Assembly (NCBI GenBank): GCA_014529385.2
Contig: CM043952.1
Location: 158,625,557-158,689,556, forward strand
DNA: 64,000 nt
Direction of reading: 5' to 3'
Source of the DNA: Adiantum capillus-veneris
Taxonomy: Eukaryota > Streptophyta > Polypodiopsida > Polypodiales > Pteridaceae
In this document: positions 1-16,267 of the stretch, in pieces
Position numbering within the stretch: position 1 is the first letter of the stretch
Layout: every line of letters starts with the position of its first letter
Program-made: the position numbers and the translations under genes
The notes under the pieces: model-generated
What the model was told of the DNA's origin: nothing
Seen by the model: only the letters and a program-made list of their open reading frames with translations
The model's database searches: none

Positions 1-117
1 GCATTAATATCATGATGTGCATTAAATGGGCATTTTAGTATGGTGTTGGATTGTGTTGAGGGGATACAACAAGCAAGCCTAAACCCAAGTGAAATCATAT
101 TTACCAGAATTTAAACA

Positions 118-345
118 TGATGTAGTAATGTAGGTCTTGTAAAGCAAGGCTACAAGTTTCTCAACAACATCGTAGGAGAATTGGGTATTACCTTAAGTGT
201 GGCCCACTAAAATTGCATGGTTGACCTACTTTGCTACACTAGATGCCTAGTGGAGGCATGGAAACTACTTCAATGCATGCCAATCAATCGAGCAGCTATA
301 ACTTGGAGATCGCTTCTTGCAGGACTTATGGAGACAAATAGATTT
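118..345 (+). pseudogene. PPR protein C-terminal fragment (pseudogene)
   Basis: One frame carries the typical end of a plant PLS-class PPR protein. A GLVKQGYKF-like segment and an LGIT segment are followed by NCMVDLL, then EAWKLLQCMP and ITWRSLL, in the order seen where the last PPR motifs meet the E domain. A TAA stop interrupts the frame just before NCMVDLL (about 208-210), and homology ends after about 75 residues. PPR proteins normally bind organellar RNA, but this is a relic with no start codon, no repeat array and no DYW domain. The following ORF up to 780 runs through a TA microsatellite and is not coding in my view. Confidence 0.6.
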
Positions 346-530
346 ATGTTTCTTTATATATTGAGGGATCTGTGCCAACGTAGATCCCTTGGAAATTTAT
401 TTTGCTTTGCTTTGCCAATCAATTTTGTGGCAAACGGCATTTCAGCTACATTCATAAGATATAATATCATCTCAGGTCAATTAAAAGCAGACAATATTTT
501 CCTAATGGCACCAAATCATAAACTAGGGAC

Positions 531-588
<58 letters not shown>
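531..588. repeat. (TA)n microsatellite
   Basis: About 29 TA units with a single C interruption near 570. It lies inside an apparent ORF whose tyrosine-isoleucine run is only the translation of this repeat. Confidence 0.95.
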
Positions 589-810
589 GAATTTTTTGGC
601 TTCCATAACAATAAAAAATGTTGTATAAGGGATTTGCACTGGCGTAGATCCCTTGGGACTTTATTTTTTCTTTATATGATTTCTTTATATATTGTCCTTG
701 AAGCTATCCTTTTAGACCCGAGCCGCCACAGATCACTTCAAGATGCACAAATATTTATCAATGCTTGTTTGGAGCTATAAAGAAATTTTCAGAACCTTAA
801 TGAGACACTA

Positions 811-962
811 GCATGTTTCTATAATATATAAGTGATGCAGGTTGACAGTGTTGTTTTGAAATATTTGAATTGTTTGCATGTTGTTTGCATGTTTCTATAA
901 TATATAAGTGATGCAGGTTGACAGTGTTGTTTTGAAATATTTGAATTGTTTGCATGTTGTTT
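811..962. repeat. 76-bp tandem duplication
   Basis: The block beginning GCATGTTTCTATAATATA at 811 is repeated without visible change at 887. This gives two adjacent 76-bp copies, implying a recent replication-slippage or unequal-exchange event. Confidence 0.9.
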
Positions 963-4879
<3,917 letters not shown>

Positions 4880-4880
<1 letters not shown>

Positions 4881-7800
4881 GTTGAAGCTAACCTCATACA
4901 TCCTCGTGGCTACCAAGGGCACAGAATAACACCTTTAGGCTCAAACTTAAGTTTGAGCCTCGTCAATATATGGTAATGTAACACTAAGATGCAGGGCTTG
5001 TTGCCTTAGGACATCCTCATTGTTACCAAGGGCATGGAATAACATCTTTGAGCTCGAAATTAAGTTTGAGACTCAAATGTGTACGCTAGTGTAGCAAAAG
5101 GGTGAAAGGCTAGCCTCATAATATTATTATGGCTACCAAGTCCAAGAGGCTCGAGCCTCGCTTGCATATGCTAGTCTAGCACTATCATGCCAGGCTAGCT
5201 TTATGACATCCTTTTGTCTACTAAGGGCATGGAACAACACCTTTAGGCTCAAACTTAAGTTCAAGCCTCAAGTGCATGTGCTATTGTAGCCTCACTTAAA
5301 TATGCTACTGTAGCACTAGGGCTTGACCACATATGCTATTGTAACACTACCATGAAAGGCCAACCTGATAACATCCTTGTGGCTACCAAGGGCAAAGAAT
5401 AACACCTTCAGCATCAAACTTAAGTTTGAGCCTCATCGGTATATGATAATGTAACACTAGGATGCAACACTAGCCTCATGACATCCTTGTGGCTACCAAG
5501 GGCATAGAATAACACTTTTAAGCTCAAACTTAAGTTTTAGCCTCAATTGTGTATGCTAGTGTAGCGCAAGTATGCAAGGCTAGCCTCATGATATCCTTAT
5601 GGCTACCAAGGCCAAGAGGTTCGAACCTCGCCCGCATATGCTAGTAAACACTGTCATGCAAGGCTAGATTTATGGAATCCTTTTCACTACTAAGGGCATA
5701 GAAAAACACCTCTAGGTTTGAAATTAAGTTCAATCCCAAGTGCATATGATAGTGTAGGGTCGCTTGAATATGCTACTGTAGCACTAGGGTGAAAGACTAG
5801 TCTCTTGACATCCATGAGGATAACAAGGACATAGAATAACACCTTTAGGCTTGAACCTAAGTTCGAGCCTCAACTGCATATGCTAGTGTAGCAATAGCTC
5901 ATATAGGGTGCAAAGCTAGACTTATGACATCCTTGTGGCTACCAATGGCAAGAGGCCTGAACTTAAGTTTGAGCCTCACCTACCTATGCTAATGTAGCAC
6001 TACCATGAATGCCTAGACTCATGACATCCGTGAGTCTATTACCAAGGGTACATAATAATGCCTTTAGGCTTAAACTTGAGTTTAAGCCTTGTTTGCATAT
6101 GCAAAATGCGAGGCACTAATGTGCAAGGCTAGCCTCATGACATCCTTGTGGTTAATAATGGCAAGAGGCTCAAACTTAAGTTCAAAGCTTGCCTACATAT
6201 GCTAGTGTAGCACTACCATGAAAGGCCAACCTTATGAAATCCTTGTGGCTACCAAGGGAAAAAAACTAAAACCTTTAGGCTCAAACTTAAGTTTGAGACT
6301 CGTCAGTATATGGTAACGTAACACTAGGATGTGAGTTCAGCCTCACGACATCCTTGTGGCTATGAAGGGCATATAATAATAGTAACTTAAGTTTGAGCCT
6401 TAACTGTGTATGCTAGTGTAGGATAATGGTGCAAGGCTAGCCTCATGATATCCTTATGGCTACCAAGGTGAAGAGGCTCAAACCTCGCCTGCGTATGCTA
6501 GTATAGCACTACCATGGAAGGCTAGCTTTATAACATCCTTGTGGCTACTAAGGGCATAGGACAACACTTTTAGGCTTGAACTTAAGTTTGACCCTCAAGT
6601 GCATATGATATTGTAACCTCGCTTGAATAGCAAAACTAGTCTCGTGTGATCCATGAGGATGCCAAGGGCAAAGAATAGCACCTTTAGGCTCAAACTGAAG
6701 TTCAAGACTCAAATGCATATGCTAGTGTATCACTATATGAGCTAGTGTATTACTAGCTCATATAGGGTGCAAAGCTAGCCTTATGAAATACTTGTGGCTA
6801 CCAATGCAAGAGCCTCACCTACCTATGCTAATGTAGGACTATCATGCATGGCAAGCCTCATGAAATCATTGAGGCTATTACCAAGGGCATAGAGAAACAC
6901 CTTCTCAAACTTAAGTTTGAACCTTGCCTGCATATACTAGTGTAGCATTAAGGTGCAAGTGTAGCCTCACATGTGACATCCTTGTGGCTCACAATGGCAA
7001 GAGGCTCAAACTTAAGTTCGATGCTTATGCTAGTGTATCACTACCATGAAAGGCCAACCTCATGACATCCTTATAGCTACCAAGGGTAAAGAATAGCACC
7101 TTTAGGCTTAAACTTGAGTTTGATCCTCATCAGTATATGGTAATGTAACACTAGTATGCAAGGCTAGACTCTTGAAATCCTTGTGGCTACCAAGTGGCGC
7201 ATAGAACTACAACTTTAACCTTAAACTTAGGTTTGATCTTCAATTGTGTATGTTAGTGTACCACAAAGGTGCAAGGCTAGCCTCATGATATCCTTATGGC
7301 TACCAAGGCCAAGAGGCTCAAACCTTGCGTGTGTATGCTAGTATAGCACTATCGTCGTGTAAGGCTAGCTTTATGACATCCTTGTGGCTGCTAAGGGCAT
7401 AGAAAAACACTTTTAGGCTTGAACTTAAGTTTCAACCTCAAGTGATATTGTAGCCTCGTTGAATATTCTACTGTAGCACTAGAGTGCAAAACTAGTCTTA
7501 TGACATCCTTGAAGATGCCAAGGGAGTAGAATAACACCTTCAGGCTCGAACTCAAGTTCAAGTGTCAACTGCATATGCTAGTTTAGCACTAGCTCATATA
7601 GGGTGCAAAGCTAGGCTTATGAAATTCTTGTGGCTACCAATGCAAGAGACTCACCTACCTATGCTAATGTAGGACTACCATGCATGGCTAGCCTCATGAC
7701 ATCCTTGAGGCTACTACCAAGGGCATAGAGCAACACCTTCTCAAACTTAAGTTTGAGCCTCGTCTGCATATGCTAGTGTAGGATTAAGGTGCAGGGCTAG

Positions 7801-10800
7801 CCTCACATGTGACATCCTTGTGGCTAACAATGTCAAACTTAAGTTCAAGGCTTGCCTACATATTCTAGTGTAACACTACCATGAAAGGCCAACCTCATGA
7901 CATTCTTGTGGATACCAAGGGTAAATCATAACACATTTACGCTCAAACTTAAGCTTGGACCGTCATAAGTGTATGATAATGTAACACTAGTATGGAAGGC
8001 TAGCCTCATGACATCCTTGTGGCTACCAAGGGCATAGAATAACACCTTTAAGCTAGAACTTAAGTTTTAGCCTCAATTGTTTATGCTAGTGTAGAGAAAG
8101 CATGCAAGGCTAGCCTCATGATATCCTTATGGCTACTAAGGCCAAGAGGCTTGAAACTCGCCTCCATATGCTAGTATAACACTATCTCGCAAGGCTAGCT
8201 TTATGGCATCCTTGTCACTACTAAGGGCATAGAATAACACCTCTAGAGTTCAAGCCTCAAGTGCATATGCTAGTGTAGGCTCACTTGAATATGCTACTGT
8301 AGCACTAGGGTGAAATAATAGTCTCTTGAAATCCATGAGGATACTGGTCAAGGACATAGAATAACACCTTTAGGCTCGAACCTAAGTTCGAGCCTCAACT
8401 ACATAGGCTAGTGCAACACTATATCATATAGGGTACAAAGCTAGACTTATGACATCCTTGTGACTACCAACAACAAGAGGCTCTAACTTAAATTTGAGCC
8501 TTGCATACCTATGCTAATGTAGCACTATTATGCATGGCTAGACTCATGACATCCATGAGGCTATTACCAAGGGTACATAATGATGCCTTTAGGCTCAAAC
8601 TCGGGTTTAAGTCTCATCAGCATATGCAATGGGAGTCACTAATGTGCAAGGCTAGCCTCATGACATCCTTGTGGTTAATAATGGCAAGAGGCTCAAACTT
8701 AAGTTCAAAGTTTGCCTACTTATGAGCTTGTGTAGCACTACCATGAAAGGCCAACCTTATGAATCCTTGTGGCTACCAAGGGGAAAGAACTAACACCATT
8801 AGGCTCAAACTTAATTTTGAGCCTCATTAGTGTATGGTAATGTAACACGAGGATGCAAGGTTAGCCTCATGACATCCTAGTGGCTACCAAGGGCATCTAA
8901 CAATAGCTTTCAGCTAGAACATAGTTTGAGCCTTAATTGTGTATGCTAGTGTAGGACAATGGTGCAAGTCTACCCTCATGAAATCAGTATGATTACCAAG
9001 GCCAATTGACTTGAACCACGTCTGTGTATGCTAGAATAGCACTATTGTGTATGCTAGTGTAGGACAATGATGCAAGGCTAGCCTCATGATATCCTTATTG
9101 CTACCAAGGCCAAGAGGCTCGAACCTCGCCTACGTATGCTAGTATAGCACTATCGTGTAAGGCTAGCTTTATGCATCCTTATGGCTACTCAAGGCATAGA
9201 ACAACACTTTTAGGCTCAAACTTAAGCTTGACCCTCAAGTGCATATGATATTGTAGCCTTGCTTGAATATGCTACAGTAGCACTAGGGTGCAAAACTAGT
9301 CTCATGACATCCATGAGGATGCCAAGAGCGTAGAATAACAGCTTTAGGCTCGAACTTAAGTTCAAGCCTCAACTGCATATGCTAGTGTAGCAGTAGCTCA
9401 TATAGCATGCAAAGCTAGCCTTATGAAATTATTGTGGCTACCAATGGCAAGAGGCTTGAACTTAAGTTTGAGCCTCACCTACCTATGCTAATGTAGGACT
9501 ACCATGCATGGCTAGGCTCATGACATCCTCAAGGCTAGTACCAAGGGCATAGAGAAACACCTTCTCAAAATTAAGTTCAAGCCTTGCTTGCATATGCTAG
9601 CATAGAAATAACGTGCAAGGCTAGCCTCACTTGTGGCTAACAATGGCAAGAGGTTCAAACTTAAGTTTGAGGATTGCCTACATATGCTAGTGTAACACTA
9701 TCATGAAAGACCAACCTCATGACATCCTTGTGGCTACAAAGGGCAAAGAATCACACCTTTATACTCAAGCTTAAGTTTGAGCCTCATCGGTATATGGTAA
9801 TGTAACACTAGTAGTATGAAAGGCTAGCCTCATGACATCCCTGTGGCTACCAATGTCATATAATTACAACTTTAAGCTTGAACTTAGGTTTGAGCCTCAA
9901 TTGTGTATGCTAGTGTAGCACAAGGGTGCAAGGCTAGCCTCATGATATCCTTATGGCTACTAAGGCCAAGAGGCTCTAACCTTGCCTTCATATGCTAGTA
10001 TAGCACTATCATGCTTGGCTAGCTTTACAATATCCTTGTGGCTATCAAAGATATAGAACAAGGTGTAAGACTAGCCTCATGCCATCCTTGTGAAAAACAA
10101 TGGAATGAGGCTCAAACTTAAGTTTGAGGCTTGCCTACATATGCTAGTGTAGCAGTACCATGGAAGACCAACCTCATGATATTCTTGTGGCTACCAAGGA
10201 AAAATAATAAAGCCTTTAGCCTCAAACTTAAGTTTGACCCTCATCAGCACATATATTACTTTAACACTAGGATGCAAGGCTAGCCTCATGACATCTTGTG
10301 GCTACCAAGGGCATAGAATACCATCAAATTAAAATTTGAGCCTCAATGGTGTATGCTAGTGTAGCAGAAGGGTGCAAGACCAGCCTCATGGTGCCCTTAC
10401 GACTACCAAGGGAAAAAGGCTCGAGCCTCATATGCTAGTATAGCCATATCATGCACATCTCTTAGGCTAGATTTATGACATCCTTGTGGCTACTAAGGGC
10501 ATAGAACAAGACCTTTAGGTTCAAATTTATGTTCAAGCCTCAACTGCATATGCTAGTATATGACAGCTAGTATAAAGTATAAGCCTCATGAAACCATTGT
10601 GGCTACCAAGGGCAAGAGTCTCAAACTTAAATTGGAGCCTCACATTTATATGATAGTGTAGCACTAGCATGCAAGCCTAACCTTTTGACATCCTCTTGGC
10701 TACCAAGGGCATAGATTAGCACGTTTAGGCTTTGAGCCTTCACTACATATGCTTATGTAGTAGTAGGATGAAAGGCTAGCCTCACCAAATCCTTAAGGAT

Positions 10801-10895
10801 ACTACTAAGGGCATATATCAACACCTTTAGGCTCAAACTTAAGTTTGAACCTCCTCTACATATAATAGTGTAGCACTAGAGTGCAAGGCTAGACT
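4880..10895. repeat. Satellite array, left segment (~105-110 bp monomer, palindromic core)
   Basis: Roughly 55 degenerate head-to-tail monomers. The consensus order is GACATCCTTGTGGCTACCAA, GGGCATAGAATAACACC, then an inverted repeat whose half-site is GGCTCAAACTT (followed by its reverse complement), then CATATGCTAGTGTAGCACTA and GGGTGCAAGGCTAGCCTCAT. Shorter monomers lack the ATAGAATAACACC and left palindrome arm. Marker variants recur at 5,896, 6,755, 7,591, 8,421 and 9,395 (CATATAGGGTGCAAAG type), giving a higher-order period of about 830-860 bp. One interval is a monomer longer, explained by a local 108-bp duplication (about 8,940 and 9,048). The array has no coding capacity. Confidence 0.92.
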
Positions 10896-11144
10896 TGTTA
10901 AGCCTAGGGAATTTTGGATGTTTTACCTTAGTGGGATTCGGAATATCAACTTTTGTATTTTTGGGATTCCAAGGGGTGTTCTTGGGAAAGGGCGTTGCCC
11001 ATTAGTATTCTCCAACTATGTAACTTTCGATCAGTGTCTGTTTGGGAATATGATGATGGAAGTTATGATGGAATTAGTCTGTTTCTGTGTTCTATTTCAG
11101 TTCCAGTTCCATTTTAACTCCTGTGTTTGCCCGTTCTGAATGTC
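10896..11144 (+). repeat. Element A left LTR
   Basis: Collinear with 16268-16422 plus 45874-45965. The left copy departs from the right one after CTGAATGTC, so its last ~15 bp (ending TTAAACA in the right copy) and the expected primer-binding site are missing, which suggests a small deletion at the LTR/internal junction. Confidence 0.75.
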
Positions 11145-11453
11145 AGATAGAAGGAAGAAGTGGAAGATGAACCAAATTTATTATCACAGATTTTGAGGGT
11201 CAACAGGAAGAAATTCCGAGGGATCAGTTCCACCAGGGGGGAGTTATGGGAGTCAAGTTCCACTAGGAGGAACTGGAGGAAGTTGAGTACCACCAGAATC
11301 AGGAATCAGATAAGTTTGCAGAATCAGAATTCAAATCAGAATGACTGTTGCAGAGTTTGAAGTCAAATTGCGGAATCTGGAATTAGAAATGTTGTAAATG
11401 TGGAAGTCAGAAAGCAGCCAAATTTCAAATCAAAGTTCTAGCGGACAAGCGCC

Positions 11454-11947
11454 ATGGGGAGTCAAAAGAAGAAGAGAAAGAAATGCAAGGTATGCATGAC
11501 TCGGAAGCATGAAGTGGAGGATTGCCCATGTGCAGTTGATGAGTGTTCAGAGGGAGATGCATGTAGGAAGTGGTGTATGGTGGATTTGTGTTCAAAACTT
11601 CAAAAATGTGGCCGAAGAATGCATAAAGCATCAGTTGATGGGACAGAGGTAGCATGGGATAAGTTGGAAGATTTTGAGGATGACTTAGAGAGGGCATATG
11701 AGTGGTTGACTAATCATAAAGGAAAGAGGAGGACATCATGTTCAAGCAGGAAGGAGGTGAGAAAATTGCAGGAAGCATGTGAGAGATTGAGGGATGCATA
11801 TGCGGCTGAGTTCGAAGATGAATTAAGTGATGATGATGCCGGATGGGTTGGCTTGGAGACGGAAATCCATCATGTGGGGATACCAAAGGTGGAGGAGAGG
11901 GAGGTGCAAAAGGAGGTTGGCCAAGAGAGCCTAATACTGCCCCTAGA
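11454..11947 (+). pseudogene. Element A Cys-rich gag-like ORF with N-terminal CCHC knuckle, cut by element E
   Basis: A clean ORF opens with ATG in a GCGCCATGG context. Near its N-terminus (about residues 11-24) CKVCMTRKHEVEDC fits CX2CX4HX4C, the retroviral nucleocapsid zinc-knuckle spacing. Several further cysteines follow (CPC, DEC, DAC, KWC, DLC, QKC) within about 30 residues. The rest is charged and helical, with an acidic stretch ending in DDD. The ORF runs into the LTR of element E at 11948 and stops artificially at 11966, so the native C-terminus is lost. Family assignment is open. I infer a nucleic-acid-binding gag-like protein because the knuckle sits inside an LTR element. A knuckle at the N-terminus rather than the C-terminus is unusual for gag. 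Confidence 0.5.
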
Positions 11948-12705
11948 TGTTAAGTATGGAGCCTGATTTACCCTTGTAATTTTCTGTGGTAAAAGCGCAC
12001 ATTTGTAAGGGCCCCATTATGAGGAGAAGCCATCGTGCGTGAAGGAAAATCACTCACCGGAAACCAAAATTTTCATGGACAAGAATCAGGGGCAACTTTA
12101 AAGGCCTCGGGGGCGGAGGCCCTCGAGACTTTTTTTTTGGCCGGAATATTCTTTTTCACTGGAATATTATGGCCGGACGGCAGCCGGAAAGTGGTCGGAA
12201 AACAACCGGTCGGTTGGCCGGTGGTCGAAAGTCAATGGCCGGTGGCCGGTGGCCGAATTCAAAAGCGGACTTGTCTTCTCAAGGGCGGCCACACATCGGC
12301 GGATTGGAGGGTCCGATTTGGACTTATTCGCACAAGGGCGGCTACACATGGCTGTCTCTCATAAGAGAGGGCAGCCCTTTTGGGTTATAAAAGGAGGCCA
12401 TTTCTACACACATTTCATAGTGTGAAGTTGATGCAACAAGGTGAGTGTGAGGTGGTGAGAGTGAAGCAAGGCGGGAGCTCCATTAAGGGTATAATCCCTT
12501 TGTAAACTACTTCTTGTTTTGAAGTACTAAAGCCATTGAGTGGCTGCTTTCCCGTGGACGTAGCCCACATTGGGTGAACCACGTATATCGTGTGTACTCT
12601 CTCTCTCTCTCTCTCTCTACTCTATAATCTCGTGTATATAAATCTGTCTCTCTCCATTAAGTAATCTACTCAATTATCTATTTAGCTACGTCTTATTTCC
12701 TAACA
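11948..12705 (+). repeat. Element E 5' LTR
   Basis: Begins TGTTAAGTATGG and ends TTTCCTAACA, giving TGTTA/TAACA inverted termini, 758 bp, and is followed after two bases by the PBS. The start is inferred from terminus form because no second LTR copy exists for comparison. A CT microsatellite (about 12,597-12,620) lies near the 3' part. Confidence 0.65.
12386..12393 (+). promoter_or_regulatory. TATA box of element E LTR
   Basis: TATAAAAG sits about 320 bp before the LTR end, where the U3/R boundary of a copia LTR would be expected. Transcription would then start near 12,418. Confidence 0.45.
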
Positions 12706-12707
12706 AC

Positions 12708-12719
12708 TGGTATCAGAGC
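12708..12719 (+). other. Element E primer-binding site (tRNA-iMet type)
   Basis: TGGTATCAGAGC is complementary to the 3' end of plant initiator tRNA-Met and lies two bases after the 5' LTR, the standard copia arrangement. Confidence 0.9.
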
Positions 12720-12778
12720 AAGGTTTTCTCGTAGCTAAATTATCTCAAGGAAAGGATTCCTTGAATTGAGTGGGAGTT

Positions 12779-15510
12779 ATGGCGGAGGAAGGGAAGCTCA
12801 AGATTGAGAAGTTCAGCGGCAAAAACTACCAACATTGGAAGATGCAGATTGAAGACTATCTCTACCAGAAGGACCTCTATTTGCCACTAGGCGGTCTTGC
12901 GAAGAAGCCCGCAACAATGGCAGATGAAGCATGGATTGTCCTTGATCGAAAGGCACTGGGAACAATCCGGTTAAGCTTGGCGTCAACGGTGGCCTTCAAT
13001 GTTTCGGAGATGAAGACCACCGAGGACTTGATGAAGTCACTTGACGACTTCTACGAGAAACCATCGGCATCCAATAAGGTATTTCTTATGAAGCGCTTGT
13101 TCAATCTAAAGATGGCAGAGAATGGTTCAGTTGCAGAACACCTAAATGACTTTAACACAAACATAAGTCAACTTCGATCAGTGAAAATCAATTTCGATGA
13201 CGAAGTGCGAGCTCTCCTTATACTATCATCTCTACCGGATAGTTGGGACAGCCTTGTGATGGTTGTAAGTAATTCTATCTCTGGCACAAATACTCTTAAG
13301 TTTGATGATGTTGTGGGTGTTCTCCTAAGCGAGGAAATGCGAAGGAGAAGCACAAGAGAATCATCAAGTGCTGCACTATCAGTGGAAACAAGAGGAAGGC
13401 TTAAGGAGAGGTTCAAAAACCAAAAGGGTCATGATCGCTCAAGGCGGAGCAAGTCACGCACAAAGTCAGTTCTTGAATGTTGGAACTGCGGCAAGAAGGG
13501 CCACGTCAAGAAGGATTGCTGGTCCAAGAAGAAGAAGGAGACAGAGTCTCAAGACAACAAGCCAACATCAGAGGCCAATGTGGCAGGTAAAGTAGAGCAA
13601 GATGCTCTAATTCTCTCATTAGACAATGTGTCTAATTCCTGGATAGTAGATTCCGGGGCTTCATTCCATGCGACACCACACAAGCAACATTTCCAAGACT
13701 ACACCAAAGGTAATTTTGGGTATGTATACTTGGGAGATGATGAAGCTTGTGAGATTGTCAGCAAAGGTACAGTTTCTGTCAAAACTGCTAACGAAAATGA
13801 ATGGTAGCTTAAAGATGTTAGGCATGTTCCTTCTCTTCGCAAAAATTTGATCTCTACAGGACAATTGGACGATGAAGGTCACAACATTGCATTCGGAAAC
13901 AAACGGTGGAAGATCTCAAAGGGATCTTTGGTGGTTGCCAAGGGTGAAAAAGTCGATACACTTTACTTGTGTACTGTTAACACGCAACCTTCAGCTTGTG
14001 CAGCAACTACAGAAGTTGACAGTGCGGTGTGGCACTACCGACTTGGGCATATGAGTGCCAAAGGAATGCAAATCCTTCAAACAAAGAAGCTTCTACCAGG
14101 TTTGAAAGAAGTGGACTTAGAGTTCTGTGAAGATTGTGTTTATGGTAAACAAAAGAGGGTAAAATTTCAAAAATCAGGAAATGAAAGAAAAAATAAAAAA
14201 CTTGAGTTGGTTCATTCTGATGTTTGGGGTCCTGCAAGTACACCATCACTTGGTGGCTCATTGTACTATGTAACATTCATAGACGATGCGACTAGAAAAA
14301 CATGGGTTTATGTCATGAAGAATAAATTCGATGTATTTTCCATATTTCAAAGGTGGAAAGCCTTTGTGGAGAATGAAACAGGTACCAAGGTTAAATGCCT
14401 CAGATCCGACAATGAAGGCGAATATTGCAGCCAAGCTTTTGAAAGCTTTTGTGCTAGCAATGGCATTCGGAGGCAAAGGACAACCCCAAGGACACCTCAA
14501 CAAAATGGGATTTTGAAAAGGATGAACAGGACAATCATGGAACGAGCACGAAGCATGCGGCTACATGCAGGCCTACCGCTTGAGCTTTGGGCGGAAGCTG
14601 TAAGTACGTCTGTGTACTTAATCAATCGGTCACCCTCAACGGCATTGGATGGGGGAGTTCCAGAAGAGGCATGGATAGGTAAACCGGTGAATTATGCATT
14701 TCTCAAAGTGTTTGGGTGTGAGGATTTCATGCACATAGATAGAAGCCTAAGATCAAAGTTAGATGCAAAGTCCAAAAAGTGTTTCTTCATTGGATATGGA
14801 GAAGGAGACTTTGGGTATCGCCTATGGAATACTGAAGATGGTAAAATCTTAAGGAGTAGGGATGTAATTTTTCACGAACAAAATATGTACAAAGATTACT
14901 TGGAAAGAAAACAAACAAAAGAAACAGGTGATGAGTACATGGAGCTTGAGGACGGTGAAGACTCAAGGACTGCAAACGATGACAATGTGCAACAACGTCA
15001 ACCAAATGAGGAGCCTCAACCTATTCCCCGAAGATCTACAAGAGCAAGTAGACCTCCAGAAAGGTTTGTTCCTTCCTTCAACCATCTCTTGATCTCAGAT
15101 TTTGGAGAGCCGGAATCATATGAAGAAGCTATGCAACATGAATCCAAAGAAGAATGGACGAAGAGCATGCAAGTGGAGATGGACTCACTACATCGCAACC
15201 AAACATGGGAGTTGGTTGAGTTGCCTAAAGGTAAGCGGGCACTTCAAAACAAATGGGTGTACAAGCTAAAGGAAGAAGAAGGTGGGAAGAAAAGGTACAA
15301 GTCTAGGCTTGTGGTAAAAGGTTTTTCTCAAAAGAAAGGTATTGACTTCAATGAAATATTTTCTCCTGTTGTAAAAATGAACTCAATTAGGCTTGTCTTA
15401 AGCCTTGTGGCTGCTCATGATCTAAATCTCGAGCAAATGGATGTAAATACGGCATTCCCTCATGGTGACTTAGAGGAGGAAATCTACATGCTTCAACCAA
15501 AGGGGTACTT
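12779..15510 (+). pseudogene. Element E copia gag-pol (broken)
   Basis: The first ATG is at 12779. Domains in order: copia gag (FSGKNYQHWKMQIEDYL); CCHC knuckle CWNCGKKGHVKKDC; aspartic protease with IVDSGAS; GAG-pre-integrase (WHYRLGHMS, then FCEDCVYGK); integrase core with HSDVWGP and RSDNEGEY; RT up to MDVNTAFPHGDLEEEIYM. An in-frame TAG at 13805-13807 interrupts the frame shortly after the protease motif, with no frameshift across it. The third integrase acidic position reads NGILKRMNR where the family has NGVAERMNR, so the catalytic Glu is Lys. Pol ends before the YVDD box, and RNase H is absent. The element is dead. Confidence 0.9.
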
Positions 15511-16210
15511 GCTCAGTGCTGATGTGACTCATTTAAGGACGAATATTTTTTGGGGGAATCTTGCATGGCGTGCCCGAATCGAGGTAAAAATTTTATCATT
15601 ATAAGATTAAGGTGGTGAGAAGTGTTGGAGATCACATCCAAGTGTGCGAACATTGTAGTTCATTGACTGTTAAGGAGAAGATGGGCGAAATGTTTTTTGA
15701 AAATGTTAAGGGAAAGCTGATGGTGGGGATGACAAGTCTCTTAGTAGCTGATTCGGATGCAGATGCCTTGAAGGAGGAAGTGCTGGAATATGTGCAGGAG
15801 ATGTGGAATACAACAACTAGGCTTTGGAGGGAGCATATGGAAGTGTCGATGGACCGCTTCAAGAATTGGTTTCAGCAAGCTAGAAAGGAGAGCATTAGGA
15901 GGGAGAATGAGGCATTGAAGATGGAGAATGAGAGGCTGGTTGCAGAGATGGAGGAGTTCAAGAATAAAAGCAAGGGAATTGAAGTAAGTGCATGGGGTCT
16001 GAGTAAGTGGAAGGCGAAGTTGAGCAGTGGCATTTTGGAACCAGATCGGAGTTTGGCAGGTGGAGTGGAATCGGAAGTGGAAAAGTAGGCGAAATCGGAA
16101 GTGGAAAAGTAGGCGGAATCGGATGTGGAAAAGCAAGCGGATCCAGATTTTGTGGTAGAAAAGGCTGTAGAGACAGATGCAGAAGGAGTTGCTGGGGAGG
16201 AGATTACTTG
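15511..16210 (+). pseudogene. Element A second ORF: CxxC pairs, coiled coil, 8-residue repeats
   Basis: The frame containing QVCEHCSS is open through a long charged helical region (MENERLVAEMEEFKNK-like heptads, roughly 15,890-15,990) that should form a coiled coil. Upstream, in a neighbouring frame, CMACPNRG supplies another CxxC pair, so a zinc ribbon split by a one-base frameshift near 15,570-15,590 is possible. Near the C-terminus a 24-bp unit is repeated three times. Two copies contain TAG exactly where the third has CAA (Gln), so the frame reads through them if the stops are mutations. No start ATG is visible because element E or its truncation removed the 5' part. Function unknown. Confidence 0.4.
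16068..16139 (+). repeat. 24-bp coding minisatellite (3 copies)
   Basis: Three direct repeats of a unit starting (G/A)AATCGGA(A/T)GTGGAAAAG. Each encodes ES(E/D)VEK followed by Gln-Ala or stop-Ala. The period is a multiple of three and the encoded octapeptide is conserved, as expected for slippage within a coding region. Confidence 0.85.
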
Positions 16211-16267
16211 ATCAAGGGATTGTGGGTCCAGGTCAGCCTATGGCTCTAGCAATCGGGCTGTGCCAGG

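Larger units (their letters stand above)
11948..15510 (+). mobile_element. Element E: Ty1/copia retrotransposon, 3'-truncated
   Basis: A 5' LTR (11948-12705), PBS and gag-pol are present. The coding sequence breaks off inside reverse transcriptase and no 3' LTR is visible before element A sequence resumes. It lies inside element A. The right boundary is approximate, placed where copia RT similarity ends after the EEEIYM motif. No target duplication can be paired because the 3' end is missing. Confidence 0.75.

Noticed and set aside
10896-12705. Reading 10896-12705 as one 1.8-kb copia LTR
   Set aside because: The matching right copy ends after ~262 bp at a satellite target duplication, and an ORF with a zinc knuckle would lie inside the LTR. 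Two elements (A and E) explain it better.
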